Shown here: in pieces, positions 1 to 8,540 of the stretch | Numbering within the stretch: the first letter of the stretch is position 1 | How the letters are laid out: every line of letters begins with the position of its first letter | DNA from: Rikenellaceae bacterium | Lineage (GTDB): Bacteria > Bacteroidota > Bacteroidia > Bacteroidales > Rikenellaceae | Direction of reading: 5' to 3' | NCBI GenBank assembly: GCA_020860245.1 | Contig: JAJBUQ010000019.1 | Coordinates: 1 to 64,000 of the forward strand | DNA length: 64,000 bases | Notes under the pieces: model-generated | Database searches by the model: none | What the model was told of the DNA's origin: nothing | The model's input: only the letters and a program-made list of their open reading frames with translations | Made by a program: the position numbers and the translations under genes

Positions 1-79
1 GAGGAATATCCTCCTCTTTGCTGTCTTTACACGCAAACAAGGCTGCCAACGTTAAAGTCAAAAATAGAAGTTTTTTCAT
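1..79 (-). CDS. Lipoprotein, 5' end only (cut by window edge)
   Basis: Only the first 26 codons lie in the window. They start with MKKLLF, run through a hydrophobic stretch and end in a lipobox (LFAC) with the acceptor Cys at residue 17. The residues after Cys are charged (KDSKEED). In Bacteroidetes, a Lys/Asp/Glu-rich stretch right after the lipidated Cys acts as a surface-export signal, so a cell-surface lipoprotein is likely. The function cannot be judged. A -7 type promoter box lies at 149-156 on the same strand. Confidence 0.75.
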   Translation of the reverse strand, partial: MKKLLFLTLTLAALFACKDSKEEDIP

Positions 80-148
80 GATAGTAATTTTTAGTTAATT
101 AAACGTTTATTTTGTTTTATTTATTCCTTAAATTCAGTATAGCTATTG

Positions 149-156
149 CAAAGTTA
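149..156 (-). promoter_or_regulatory. Promoter -7 box (TAACTTTG) for the lipoprotein at the left edge
   Basis: Read on the minus strand this is TAACTTTG, an exact match to the Bacteroidetes -7 consensus TAnnTTTG. It lies about 70 bases upstream of the start at 79. No clear -33 TTTG is seen. The rest of 80-274 is AT-rich, without an ORF or strong hairpin. Confidence 0.45.
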
Positions 157-274
157 AGAAAATTATAATTCGAAACACTATGGTTCGGAAATTTACTAAA
201 ATTTATTAAATATATAAATTTTCGGGAATATTTTATACCAGGGATTATTTTTTTCTTTGCCGTTATTACGAAAC

Positions 275-1411
275 TCAGTGCAGTTTAATGAAAAAATAAA
301 GATCGTGCTCGGGTAAAAGTTCCGGATGCAGAATGCGGATCAGATCTTTAAGGATCATTTCAGGCATTACAGCGCCAGATTCCCAAAAATCGCTTCCCCC
401 TTCGGGAGTACTTCTTTTATTGTTGTTGTATATATTGCCGGATTGTACCGATCGGATGTCGGAGAAATTCGGATTATCCGCCACAAGCTCTGCAAGGGAC
501 GATGCGCTGCCCGGATTAAGCCAGAAATCCGCCCCGCTGGCATAAAGATATGCGTTCTCGATACTTATGGGTCTTGAAGATTCGCTGTCAGTGCCTTTGC
601 AAACATATTCTCCCCCTGCGTCGGTCAGCAAGCGGACCATGTAGTTCCTGTCGCCCGGGACGAACCATGTGTCTCGCCACGGTGCGTTCAGCATGACCGA
701 AGGACGATGTGCGGAATCGGAAATCAGCCTGCAAACTTCGGTATATTCTTGTACGATCCGGTTGAATTCTTTGAGAGCTAATTCCCTTTTATCCGTTAAT
801 TCGGCGTAAACCATAAGCCATTCGGCCCTCCCTAACGGCGACATTTCGAGATAGTCCCCGATGTATAGCGTTTTAAGTCCGAGTTCCTCGGTTTTGGGGC
901 CCAAAATGGAACTCTCGCCGGTTATCCCGTAAGTCATGATTATATCCGGTGATATATCGACTAAAAGTTCTAAATCCGCGCTGCCCTCGTATCCGATATC
1001 GCGTATAATGCGGTTTTTGATCCTCTCTTTTATTACGGGTGACGAAATGAAATCGCCTCCGGAGACCCCTGTTATAATATCACCGCAGCCGAGCATCTCA
1101 AGGAATGATATATTTGTCGAGGACATACACACTGCATTCGTAACAGGAACAGATATGGTTGTTCCCTGAAAACTTTCAGGCGGTTCTTCACCGTTCCGCG
1201 AAAGGAAATATATACTATCCTCTTCTCCGCTGTCCCAAAGATTTTTAATCTTGAGTACGGAACTGTTCCCGTGTTCGTATATCTCGAACCCCGAAGCATA
1301 TACGGTACTATACAACAATTCAAGATTATCGGTACTGAATTTTTCCCCTGTGATCCTGCACCCTGAGAAAAGCGATATAGTACAGAAAAAAATAATAAAA
1401 AATCTATTCAT
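275..1411 (-). CDS. ABC transporter substrate-binding lipoprotein (BtuF/FepB-like)
   Basis: This 378-residue protein resembles the helical-backbone binding proteins (class III) that capture cobalamin, haem or ferric siderophores for ABC import. The N-terminus has a signal peptide and a lipobox (LFSGC, Cys18), so it should be membrane-anchored in the periplasm. The middle has the family pattern: a block naming a fixed site (SSTNISFLEMLGC), then a segment reading LELLVDISPDIIMTYG. No permease or ATPase gene is adjacent, so the substrate cannot be inferred from context. The gene overlaps the small membrane-protein gene upstream by 8 bases and is probably co-transcribed with it. The nearest TonB-dependent receptor in the window is 45 kb away. 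Confidence 0.8.
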   Translation of the reverse strand: MNRFFIIFFCTISLFSGCRITGEKFSTDNLELLYSTVYASGFEIYEHGNSSVLKIKNLWDSGEEDSIYFLSRNGEEPPESFQGTTISVPVTNAVCMSSTNISFLEMLGCGDIITGVSGGDFISSPVIKERIKNRIIRDIGYEGSADLELLVDISPDIIMTYGITGESSILGPKTEELGLKTLYIGDYLEMSPLGRAEWLMVYAELTDKRELALKEFNRIVQEYTEVCRLISDSAHRPSVMLNAPWRDTWFVPGDRNYMVRLLTDAGGEYVCKGTDSESSRPISIENAYLYASGADFWLNPGSASSLAELVADNPNFSDIRSVQSGNIYNNNKRSTPEGGSDFWESGAVMPEMILKDLIRILHPELLPEHDLYFFIKLH

Positions 1412-1739
1412 TGAGATCTTGTTTTGGAGCGTCGGAATCGCTTAGAAACTCTATGGCAAAAAGTATTATTATAAGAAAAAAATTAACGTTGCCCGTAAGG
1501 AGAGAGTTTGCCAGAGTAAAAATCATTGCAAAATATACGGCTGCAAGTATTTTATAGTTCCCTGTCGCTGATTTGAAATTTTTGACGATTCTAATTACTT
1601 TCGTAAATTTGGCGACCAGATAGTAGGCGATTACCGATACGGCAAGCCAGTGTCCGGCAAAGGGGTATTCTCTCTTGAGCATTGCCGCGACAATTAAAAT
1701 AACCGTAAGAATTTGTAAATCCAGTCTGTTTTTCCACAT
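1404..1739 (-). CDS. Small membrane protein of unknown function
   Basis: The product has 111 residues and several hydrophobic segments (around residues 8-25, 28-45, 60-80 and 82-95), suggesting three or four membrane passes. I do not recognise a family. Its stop overlaps the start of the BtuF-like gene by 8 bases, which suggests translational coupling. A -7 box (TATATTTG, 1757-1764) sits just upstream on the same strand, making this the first gene of a two-gene unit. The C-terminus is acidic and polar (SDSDAPKQDLNE). Confidence 0.65.
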   Translation of the reverse strand: MWKNRLDLQILTVILIVAAMLKREYPFAGHWLAVSVIAYYLVAKFTKVIRIVKNFKSATGNYKILAAVYFAMIFTLANSLLTGNVNFFLIIILFAIEFLSDSDAPKQDLNE

Positions 1740-1756
1740 ATTTCAAAAAGTAATTG

Positions 1757-1764
1757 CAAATATA
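1757..1764 (-). promoter_or_regulatory. Promoter -7 box (TATATTTG)
   Basis: The minus strand reads TATATTTGC, a consensus Bacteroidetes -7 element. It lies 18 bases before the start codon at 1739, so the leader would be very short. It lies in the divergent gap shared with prmC. Confidence 0.5.
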
Positions 1765-1795
1765 AATATATCTTTATTAGTTTAGTATCCCGGTG

Positions 1796-2632
1796 ATGAA
1801 TATAAAAAATTTTTTAGATTATATACGACGGGAATTATCCGAAATTTACAGTCCGGAAGAAATACGGTCGATAGCTCTTATTCTTCTTGAGGAACGGTTC
1901 GGGATTCAGAGACATGAAGTTTTTTTGTATCCTGACATGGTGGTCCCCGAAGCGGAGATTGTGGATGCGGTGGAGATGTTGGCTAAATATTATCCTGTCC
2001 AGTATATTACGGGATACGGACGGTTTATGGATATGAAATTCACTGTGAACGAACATGTTCTTATACCGAGACCGGAAACCGAAGAGCTCGTCCGTTGGAT
2101 ATTGTCCGAGAATTTATCCGGAACAGTCCCGCATATCCTCGATATCGGTACCGGAAGCGGATGTATAGCCGTATCGCTTGCCAAGAATCTTGGTTCTGCA
2201 AAAATTTCTGCCGTGGATGTTTCGGAGGAAGCATTGAAAATGGCCGAATACAATGCTGAAGTAAACGAAGTTACAGTTGAATTTATAAAAGCTGATATTT
2301 TATCGGAGAAGATTGACGGAAGTTACGATATTATAGCCAGTAATCCTCCCTACGTAACTGTGTCCGAAAAATCGTCCATGCGGAAAAATGTCCTCGACCA
2401 TGAACCTCACCTTGCATTGTTTGTGGACGATAGCGACCCGTTGCTATTTTACAAAAAGATTGCGGAGCTTGGAACGGTCCTATTAAACCGTGGAGGAAGA
2501 TTGTACTTCGAAATTAATGAAAAATTCGGTGTCGGAATCTGCCGGATGCTTGAAGGAATGGGTTACGGCGATGTGATTCTGCGCAAAGATATTTTCGATA
2601 AGGACAGAATGGTAAGGGCGGTATGGAATTGA
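1796..2632 (+). CDS. prmC: Peptide chain release factor N5-glutamine methyltransferase
   Basis: PrmC methylates the Gln of the GGQ loop in release factors RF1/RF2 using S-adenosylmethionine. About 278 residues, the normal length. An N-terminal helical domain is followed by a Rossmann methyltransferase fold with the SAM motif DIGTGSG (near residue 116) and the catalytic NPPY (near residue 183), which binds the target Gln. IPRPETEEL, typical of PrmC, comes just before the SAM motif. ATG 1796 is preferred over the in-frame GTG at 1793. The stop overlaps the start of recX by 10 bases, so the two are one unit. Confidence 0.93.
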   Translation: MNIKNFLDYIRRELSEIYSPEEIRSIALILLEERFGIQRHEVFLYPDMVVPEAEIVDAVEMLAKYYPVQYITGYGRFMDMKFTVNEHVLIPRPETEELVRWILSENLSGTVPHILDIGTGSGCIAVSLAKNLGSAKISAVDVSEEALKMAEYNAEVNEVTVEFIKADILSEKIDGSYDIIASNPPYVTVSEKSSMRKNVLDHEPHLALFVDDSDPLLFYKKIAELGTVLLNRGGRLYFEINEKFGVGICRMLEGMGYGDVILRKDIFDKDRMVRAVWN

Positions 2633-3108
2633 GAAAAAAAAGAACGTTAAGTACAGAGGCCGCACTGAAAAAACTTATGGACAGGTGCGCGCGCGCCGAG
2701 ATATGTATATCCGATGCAAAACGGTCGCTGGCTAATTGGGGAGTGGACCATGAGAATCACGACGGACTTATTGAGATTCTTGTACGTGAGAAGTTTATAG
2801 ACGAGAACCGTTATGCGGAGGCCTATGTGCGCGATAAATTGAATTTCAGCCGTTGGGGGGTAAATAAAATACGCGATGCACTGTATAATAAGAGGATTCC
2901 AAAGGATATAATAAATACAGCTATGGAGCTGGTAGAGCCTGAAAAGATGAGGGATAAACTTATTTACGATTTAAAACGCAAGAACTCTTCAATAAATGAC
3001 GAAGATCCGTATAAAAAGAAGGATAAACTTCTCAAATTCGGTATCTCGCGCGGATACGAATATGAACTGGTTAAAGGATTGATCGAAACAATAATAAAAG
3101 AAGAATAA
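2623..3108 (+). CDS. recX: RecX-family regulatory protein
   Basis: RecX proteins bind RecA filaments and limit recombinase activity. This 161-residue protein is helical and has the family pattern of three-helix repeats: a block ending LANWGV, then a segment on residues LIEILVREKFIDENRYAEAY with the conserved D-x-x-RYAxAY, then KIRDALYNKRI. It overlaps prmC by 10 bases; recA itself is not in the window. A strong hairpin starts at its stop codon and probably ends the transcript. Confidence 0.88.
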   Translation: MELRKKRTLSTEAALKKLMDRCARAEICISDAKRSLANWGVDHENHDGLIEILVREKFIDENRYAEAYVRDKLNFSRWGVNKIRDALYNKRIPKDIINTAMELVEPEKMRDKLIYDLKRKNSSINDEDPYKKKDKLLKFGISRGYEYELVKGLIETIIKEE

Positions 3109-3137
3109 ACGATGCCGGATATGCTCCGGCATCGTTT
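3107..3137. terminator. Bidirectional terminator between recX and the GH27 gene
   Basis: A perfect 13-bp inverted repeat (3107-3119 and 3125-3137) with a 5-base loop. The stem starts with AAACGATGCCGGA and ends with its complement. A on one side and T on the other give a U-tract in either direction, fitting the two convergent genes. Confidence 0.8.
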
Positions 3138-3145
3138 ATATAAAT

Positions 3146-4483
3146 CTATTGTTTCTCTATAATATAAAGTCCCGAGCCGTGTTTGTTAAGTGCGCGTGAA
3201 AATTTACCGGAATACACTCCTAATTCCTCGCCGCTCCACATATCTGTTACCTTGTATTTACCGTTTATACCTATGGTCTGCATATCGACAGCTATAATGT
3301 TACCGTCGGTATCCGTGTTATTGAACAACGCCAGATAGGATGCTCCAGTCTTTGGATTCTCTGCCGTCCACACTATTTTACTGTTGTTATTGTAAATCTG
3401 CCTGTTGTTCACGCTGTTCCGGTGCATCTCGAGGACCTTCTCGTTCGTAAGCAGCGACAGGGTAAATTCATCGTTGCTCGGAAGGTCTCCGCCGAACATC
3501 AGCGGTGAGCGGAATATTGTGAACAGCGTCATAAGCGAATACTGTTCGTCCTTGGTAAGCCTTGTCATTCTGTCCGCTCCCCGTTCGCCTCGTATCGATA
3601 TTCTGCCAAGAGGAATCATGTCGCAGTCAGGCCACGTCCCAGGTTTGATATAAGGATACCAATTCTCGCAATGTCCGAACAATTCGTCCATATCTCTCCA
3701 TATGTCCCACACGTCATCGATCATTCTCCACATATTGGCGTTATTCGAGATGTGCTCCGCTTCTGCGACCGGAGTAGGCCCCGGAGATGTGCTCAGAACT
3801 ATCTCTCTGCCGGTATTATCTATCGCCTGACGGATCATTTCGATCTCGTCTTTGTGGTACGGTCTCGACAGATCGTCGATTTTTATAAAATCGACTCCCC
3901 ATGAAGCGTACAGATCGAATATGGAGTTGTAATACTCCTGAGCGCCCGGTTTGTCGCGAAGAATAGTATAGTTATCCTTCAGCCATTGGCATTGCAGGTC
4001 GGTGGAATAAATCTGATCAACTGTTATTCCGTTGGCGCCTTTGACAGGGAGTTTATTTTTTACCGCCTCCACCGGAATTCCTCGCATAATGTGGATTCCG
4101 AATTTTAGTCCTTTGCTGTGAATATAGTCTGCGAGAGGTTTGAATCCGGCACCGTCCGCAGCCGACGGGAATCTGTTTACCGCAGGCATATATCGTCCGT
4201 ATTCGTCCATCACATATATTGGATCTGTCTGGTTGTAGCCGCCGGCCTTGTCATTCTCTACGAACCAACGGATATCAACCACTATATATTCCCAACCGTA
4301 ATCCTTCAAGTAGTCAGCCATATAGTCGGCGTTTGCTTTGACTTCATCCTCGGTGACGGTAGGACCGTAACAATCCCAACTGTTCCATCCCATAGGCGGT
4401 GTAAGGGCCCAATCTTTAAAATCAGCGTATGCGGATGCAGTGCATAGGCAGATGCAAACACAAAATATAAATAATTTTTTCAT
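3146..4483 (-). CDS. GH27-type alpha-galactosidase-like glycosidase, secreted
   Basis: Secreted glycosidase of the GH27/GH36 clan, which removes alpha-galactosyl (or related) residues from glycans. 445 residues. It has a signal peptide (first 20 residues, ending ASAYA), then the GH27 opening PPMGWNSWDCYG (residues 29-40). The beta-4 strand reads VDFIKIDD, whose Asp near 203 fits the nucleophile, and WRMIDDVWD near 252-260 should carry the acid/base Asp. A beta-sandwich domain closes the protein. The nucleophile motif KIDD differs from the classical KYDNC, so the exact sugar is open. It follows serS by 29 bases on the same strand and ends at a terminator. No SusC/SusD pair is nearby. Confidence 0.85.
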   Translation of the reverse strand: MKKLFIFCVCICLCTASAYADFKDWALTPPMGWNSWDCYGPTVTEDEVKANADYMADYLKDYGWEYIVVDIRWFVENDKAGGYNQTDPIYVMDEYGRYMPAVNRFPSAADGAGFKPLADYIHSKGLKFGIHIMRGIPVEAVKNKLPVKGANGITVDQIYSTDLQCQWLKDNYTILRDKPGAQEYYNSIFDLYASWGVDFIKIDDLSRPYHKDEIEMIRQAIDNTGREIVLSTSPGPTPVAEAEHISNNANMWRMIDDVWDIWRDMDELFGHCENWYPYIKPGTWPDCDMIPLGRISIRGERGADRMTRLTKDEQYSLMTLFTIFRSPLMFGGDLPSNDEFTLSLLTNEKVLEMHRNSVNNRQIYNNNSKIVWTAENPKTGASYLALFNNTDTDGNIIAVDMQTIGINGKYKVTDMWSGEELGVYSGKFSRALNKHGSGLYIIEKQ

Positions 4484-4512
4484 CTTTAAAGTTATTAGTA
4501 ATATATAGTTAG

Positions 4513-5784
4513 TTAGTCTATGATCGCGAACCTTGTATAGGGAACCAACACCGCAGGTATCAGTATACCCTCTGCTGTCTGATTATTCTCGAGTAGCGCC
4601 GCAACTATTCGAGGCAGGGCGAGCGAACTACCGTTCAGGGTGTGTACCAACTGCGTCTTCTTATCCTGACTTCGGTATCTGCATTTGAGACGGTTGGCTT
4701 GAAACGATTCGAAGTTCGATACGGATGAAACCTCCAACCACCTCTCCTGTGCCGCCGAATAGACCTCGAAGTCGTAGGTAAGCGCGGAAGTGAAACTCAT
4801 ATCCCCTCCACATAGTTTTAATATCCTGTACGGCAATCCGAGTTCCATCACTATACTCTCTACATGCGCGACCATACCGTCCAGCGCTGCGTAAGAATTT
4901 TCAGGCTTCTCGAACCTTACTATTTCTACTTTGTCGAACTGATGAAGACGGTTAAGGCCTCTGACATCTTTGCCGTAGGACCCTGCCTCACGCCTGAAAC
5001 ACGGAGTGTATGCCGTCATCGTCACCGGAAGATCCTTCTCTTCGATGATAGTGTCTCTGTAAATATTTGTTACCGGAACCTCAGCGGTAGGAATAAGATA
5101 AAAATTATCCGCCGTCACGTGGTACATCTGTCCCTCTTTGTCCGGAAGCTGTCCGGTACCGAAGCCCGAAGCCTCGTTTACCATTAGCGGAGGCATAACT
5201 TCTGTATAGCCAGCCGCTGTATTTTTATCGAGAAAATAGGCGATGAGTGCGCGCTGCAATGCAGCACCCTTGCCTTTATACACGGGGAATCCTGCTCCGG
5301 TAAGTTTATTCCCAAGTTCGAAATCTATCAGGTCGTATTTTTTCGCAAGCTCCCAGTGGGGTAGTTTATTCCCGCTCAGGTCGGGAATCTCTCCTCCCTG
5401 TTTTACTGTTACATTATCTTCATCGGTGCGTCCAGCCGGAACGGATTCGTGTGGAAAATTGGGAAGGGTGACGAGAAGGTCGTTGAGTTCGGATTCAAAC
5501 GTCTTTAAATTCTCTTCGAGGACTTTGGATTTTTCTTTTAGCTCAGCGATTTTATTTTTTAATTCGTCCGCTTCATCACGCCTGCCTTCTTTAAAAAGAA
5601 TTCCTATTTGTTTCGATATGCTGTTAAGTTCCGAAAGAATACCGTCCAGTTCCGTCTGCGTCGCTTTGCGTCTGTCGTCGGTAATTATAATATCCTCTAT
5701 GATTCCGGTTGCATCGATTCCCTTAACGGACAGTCTCTCCACGGCGAATTCCCGGTCTTCCCTTATCTGTTTTAATGTAAGCAT
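4513..5784 (-). CDS. serS: Seryl-tRNA synthetase
   Basis: Class II aminoacyl-tRNA synthetase that charges tRNA-Ser (and tRNA-Sec where present) with serine in the cytoplasm. 423 residues, the usual bacterial length. The first ~110 residues form the long antiparallel coiled-coil arm that reads the tRNA variable arm (Lys/Glu-rich, KNKIAELKEKSKVLEEN). The catalytic core follows, with TAEVPVTN, PCFRREAGSYGKDVRGL (motif 2) and a C-terminal NGSSLALPRIVAALLEN (motif 3). A -7 promoter box lies at 5810-5817, divergent from trpS. Confidence 0.97.
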   Translation of the reverse strand: MLTLKQIREDREFAVERLSVKGIDATGIIEDIIITDDRRKATQTELDGILSELNSISKQIGILFKEGRRDEADELKNKIAELKEKSKVLEENLKTFESELNDLLVTLPNFPHESVPAGRTDEDNVTVKQGGEIPDLSGNKLPHWELAKKYDLIDFELGNKLTGAGFPVYKGKGAALQRALIAYFLDKNTAAGYTEVMPPLMVNEASGFGTGQLPDKEGQMYHVTADNFYLIPTAEVPVTNIYRDTIIEEKDLPVTMTAYTPCFRREAGSYGKDVRGLNRLHQFDKVEIVRFEKPENSYAALDGMVAHVESIVMELGLPYRILKLCGGDMSFTSALTYDFEVYSAAQERWLEVSSVSNFESFQANRLKCRYRSQDKKTQLVHTLNGSSLALPRIVAALLENNQTAEGILIPAVLVPYTRFAIID

Positions 5785-5809
5785 TGTTTATTATATTTTT
5801 TCGAATACA

Positions 5810-5817
5810 CAAAGGTA
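5810..5817 (-). promoter_or_regulatory. serS promoter -7 box (TACCTTTG)
   Basis: The minus strand reads TACCTTTG, consensus for the -7 element, 26 bases before the serS start. The -33 region is only T-rich. Confidence 0.5.
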
Positions 5818-5890
5818 ATTAAAAAGTGATTAACCTGACGGTTATAGAGCCGTAATTATGCCGTGATTATTGTAAAAATGCTAAAAAGTA

Positions 5891-5898
5891 TATCTTTG
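5891..5898 (+). promoter_or_regulatory. trpS promoter -7 box (TATCTTTG)
   Basis: TATCTTTG with a TTG at 5870-5872, 18 bases upstream, close to the Bacteroidetes -33/-7 spacing. It lies 24 bases before the trpS start. Confidence 0.55.
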
Positions 5899-5921
5899 CA
5901 TGAATTTATAAAAATCATTAC

Positions 5922-6911
5922 ATGGAAACGGTTTTAAGCGGTATCAGATCCACGGGCAATCTCCATCTCGGTAATTATTTCGGAGCGTTGAGCAATTTCG
6001 TGAAGATGCAGCACGATAATAAATGTTATTTTTTTATTGCGGATTATCATTCGCTGACAACGCATCCCGATCCGAAGATACTTCATCCGAATGTAAAAAA
6101 TGTCCTCTCGGAATACCTTGCAGCCGGAATAGATCCCGATGTGGCAACAATATATATTCAAAGCGACGTTCCGCAGGTCGCGGAACTCTATCTTCTTCTT
6201 AATATGCACGCTTTCATAGGAGAACTTGAACGTACCGCCTCATTTAAGGATAAGGTCAGAAAGCATTCGGAGAATGTCAATGCAGGGCTCCTTACATATC
6301 CGGTCCTTATGGCTGCCGATATTCTTATACATCGCGCTACGAGAGTCCCTGTGGGCAAAGATCAGGAACAGCACCTCGAAATGACCAGAAAATTCGCGCG
6401 CAGATTCAATAACTTCTACGGTGTGGATTATTTCCCGGAGAGTTTGCCGTACAATTTCGGCAAAGATTCCGTAAAAATTCCCGGATTAGACGGAAGCGGT
6501 AAGATGGGTAAATCCGAAGGCAACGGAATATATCTTGCCGACGAGGACGCGGTTATCAGGAAAAAAGTTATGCGTGCAGTAACCGATTCCGGTCCGACCG
6601 AACCGAATTCCCCGATGAGCGATAGCATTCGGAATATATTCACGATTATGGAAAATGTCTCTACTCCCGATACAGTTCAATATTTTCTCGACAAATACAA
6701 CAGGTGCGAAATCCGTTACGGCGATCTGAAAAAACAACTTGCAGAGGATATCATAAAAATGATCGCGCCTGTGAGGGAGCGTATAAAAGAAATATCCTCG
6801 AACGACGCCTATCTCTCCAAAGTTGCTCGCGAAGGGGCTGAAAAAGCACGCGAGAGTGCGGATAAAACCGTATCCGAAGTACGTGAGATTATGGGGATAG
6901 TAAGATTCTAA
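5922..6911 (+). CDS. trpS: Tryptophanyl-tRNA synthetase
   Basis: Class I synthetase that charges tRNA-Trp. 329 residues, normal for the bacterial enzyme. The HIGH-type motif reads GNLHLGNYFG (residues 12-21) and the KMSKS loop is KMGKS (194-198). The middle segment around GKDQEQHLEMTR, which helps bind tryptophan and ATP, is intact. Single-gene unit with its own promoter, ending at a strong hairpin shared with the convergent zinc-ribbon gene. Confidence 0.97.
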   Translation: METVLSGIRSTGNLHLGNYFGALSNFVKMQHDNKCYFFIADYHSLTTHPDPKILHPNVKNVLSEYLAAGIDPDVATIYIQSDVPQVAELYLLLNMHAFIGELERTASFKDKVRKHSENVNAGLLTYPVLMAADILIHRATRVPVGKDQEQHLEMTRKFARRFNNFYGVDYFPESLPYNFGKDSVKIPGLDGSGKMGKSEGNGIYLADEDAVIRKKVMRAVTDSGPTEPNSPMSDSIRNIFTIMENVSTPDTVQYFLDKYNRCEIRYGDLKKQLAEDIIKMIAPVRERIKEISSNDAYLSKVAREGAEKARESADKTVSEVREIMGIVRF

Positions 6912-6930
6912 ATTCTGATATGTACGAAAT

Positions 6931-6965
6931 AAAAATATCCGGCAGAGAATCTGCCGGATATTTTT
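6931..6965. terminator. Bidirectional terminator between trpS and the zinc-ribbon gene
   Basis: A perfect 16-bp inverted repeat (6931-6946 and 6950-6965) with a 3-base loop. The GC core is ATCCGGCAGA, flanked by A5 and T5, so it can stop transcription from either side. Confidence 0.88.
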
Positions 6966-6985
6966 ATTATATGGAAAACACAAAC

Positions 6986-7747
6986 CTATGCTTGTTCGTC
7001 GTCGAGAAGATCGGATACGAGTACGCGTCCACAATATTCGCATACGATAATCTTCTTACTTAAACGTATGTCCAACTGCCTCTGAGGCGGTATGCGGTTA
7101 TAGCACCCTCCGCAGGCGTCCCTCTGAACTGTTACTACTGCAAGCCCGTTGTAAACGTTTTGTCTGATGCGTTTGTAGGCGGATAAAAGGCGGTCGTCGA
7201 TTTTTTTCTCTGCCTCCACCGACTGCTGCTGTAAAATATCAATCTCCTTGGCCGTCTCTTCGTCTATGCTGTCCAGCTCCGATCTCTTGTTGGCGAGATC
7301 TATCTTACGTCCTTCGAGAATCTCTTTGGCGTCTTCTATCTGTTTTTTCTTAACCTTCGACTCCGCAGTGCCTTCTTTGATCTTCTTTTCGCAGAGTTCT
7401 ATTTCGAGTTTCTGATATTCTATCTCTTTGGAGAGCAAATCGAATTCACGGTTGTTGCGGACGTTATTCTGCTGTTCCTCGTATTTTTTTATTTGCGATT
7501 TGGAGAGTTCGATCTCTTCCTTCTTCGTTTTAATGTTCTTCGAGATATTATCGAGTTCGAGTGTGAAGTTCGCTATACGAGTCTCGAGTCCGGCTATTTC
7601 ATCCTCCAGATCCTGAACCTCGAGAGGAAGTTCCCCCTTGAGTTTATTGATCTCGTCGATCTTGGAATCTATCTTCTGGAGTTCGTAAAGAGCGATCGTC
7701 TTCTCTTCTATCGAGTAATCTGTCGTGTCGTTTGGTTTGGTACTCAT
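6986..7747 (-). CDS. Coiled-coil zinc-ribbon protein (DUF164/C4-type)
   Basis: 253 residues: a long coiled coil (about residues 10-185, very rich in Glu, Lys, Ile and Leu) followed by a C4 zinc ribbon with Cys pairs at 212/215 and 236/239 (CGGC and CEYC). This matches the DUF164 zinc-ribbon family found in many bacteria. Chlamydial and Helicobacter members have been linked to secretion, chaperone or nucleic-acid roles, but no general function is agreed. It is the last gene of a merR-nif3-zinc-ribbon unit, 5 bases after nif3. This pairing with a Nif3-type protein is common, so a shared but unknown job is likely. Confidence 0.85.
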   Translation of the reverse strand: MSTKPNDTTDYSIEEKTIALYELQKIDSKIDEINKLKGELPLEVQDLEDEIAGLETRIANFTLELDNISKNIKTKKEEIELSKSQIKKYEEQQNNVRNNREFDLLSKEIEYQKLEIELCEKKIKEGTAESKVKKKQIEDAKEILEGRKIDLANKRSELDSIDEETAKEIDILQQQSVEAEKKIDDRLLSAYKRIRQNVYNGLAVVTVQRDACGGCYNRIPPQRQLDIRLSKKIIVCEYCGRVLVSDLLDDEQA

Positions 7748-7752
7748 AATAG

Positions 7753-8538
7753 TTATGATAAATATATTACCGGATTTATTGAATTAACACTTTTATAGGC
7801 CGCAAATTTAGGGAAATTTTTTTTAACAATCCCATATAAAATCTCAATCGTGCAATATTCGCTCTCGAAGTGCCCTATGTCTGCGACGATAATTCTCCCC
7901 GCAGCATCGAGAAATGTATTATACCTGAGATCTGCAGTCACAAAAATATCCGCTCCGGCGTCTATTGCATTCTCCATGAACGATCCGCCCGAACCGGAAC
8001 TTACAGCCACCCGCGATATTTTTTCCCTGTCGATTACCGAATGCCTCACCGTTCCGCTCTTGAAGGTCTCTTTGACAAATTTCAAAAAATTCAAAGAATC
8101 GGTCTCTTCTTCAAGATCTCCGATAATCCCGAATCCACACTTACTGTTGTGCTGATACGGAACGAGTACGGAAATATTCCGCAGGCCGAGCATCTCCGCC
8201 ATACGGTAGCTGACGCCGTTCTCAGTAGAGTCCAGATTGGTATGGCATGAATAGAGCGCGATGTCGTTCTTAACAGCCTTGATTAACAGGCTCTCGACAT
8301 TATTGCTGCCGGTAATTTTTTTCAGCGGATGAAAAATTAACGGATGGTGCGATATTATTAAATTTACGCCCAGTGAGATACACTCCTCGAGAACCTCTTC
8401 GGTAACGTCAACGCAAAACAAAGCTCCCTTGGCCGTACTGTCCGGACGACCGGTTATCAACCCTGCGTTGTCGTAGCTCTCCTGTAATTTTAAGGGGGCA
8501 AAGTCTTCTATAACTTTGGTAATATCGTCGATTGTCAT
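7753..8538 (-). CDS. Nif3/DUF34-family dinuclear metal-binding protein
   Basis: Nif3-like proteins form hexameric rings with two metal ions per subunit. Some are GTP cyclohydrolase I type 2-like, but the cellular role is unsettled. The sequence has the paired His motif (SHHPLIF, His64-His65), then CHTNLD (metal-binding His and Asp) and, near the C-terminus, DIGHFESE with the remaining His and Glu ligands. At 261 residues it is the short form. Many Bacteroidetes members are about 365 residues because of a PII/CutA-like insertion, which is absent here. It sits between merR (2-base gap) and the zinc-ribbon gene. Confidence 0.9.
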   Translation of the reverse strand: MTIDDITKVIEDFAPLKLQESYDNAGLITGRPDSTAKGALFCVDVTEEVLEECISLGVNLIISHHPLIFHPLKKITGSNNVESLLIKAVKNDIALYSCHTNLDSTENGVSYRMAEMLGLRNISVLVPYQHNSKCGFGIIGDLEEETDSLNFLKFVKETFKSGTVRHSVIDREKISRVAVSSGSGGSFMENAIDAGADIFVTADLRYNTFLDAAGRIIVADIGHFESEYCTIEILYGIVKKNFPKFAAYKSVNSINPVIYLS

Positions 8539-8540
8539 AT

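Noticed and set aside
6486..7043. 185-residue minus-strand ORF over the trpS end
   Set aside because: It would run through the trpS terminator and overlap the zinc-ribbon gene in another frame.
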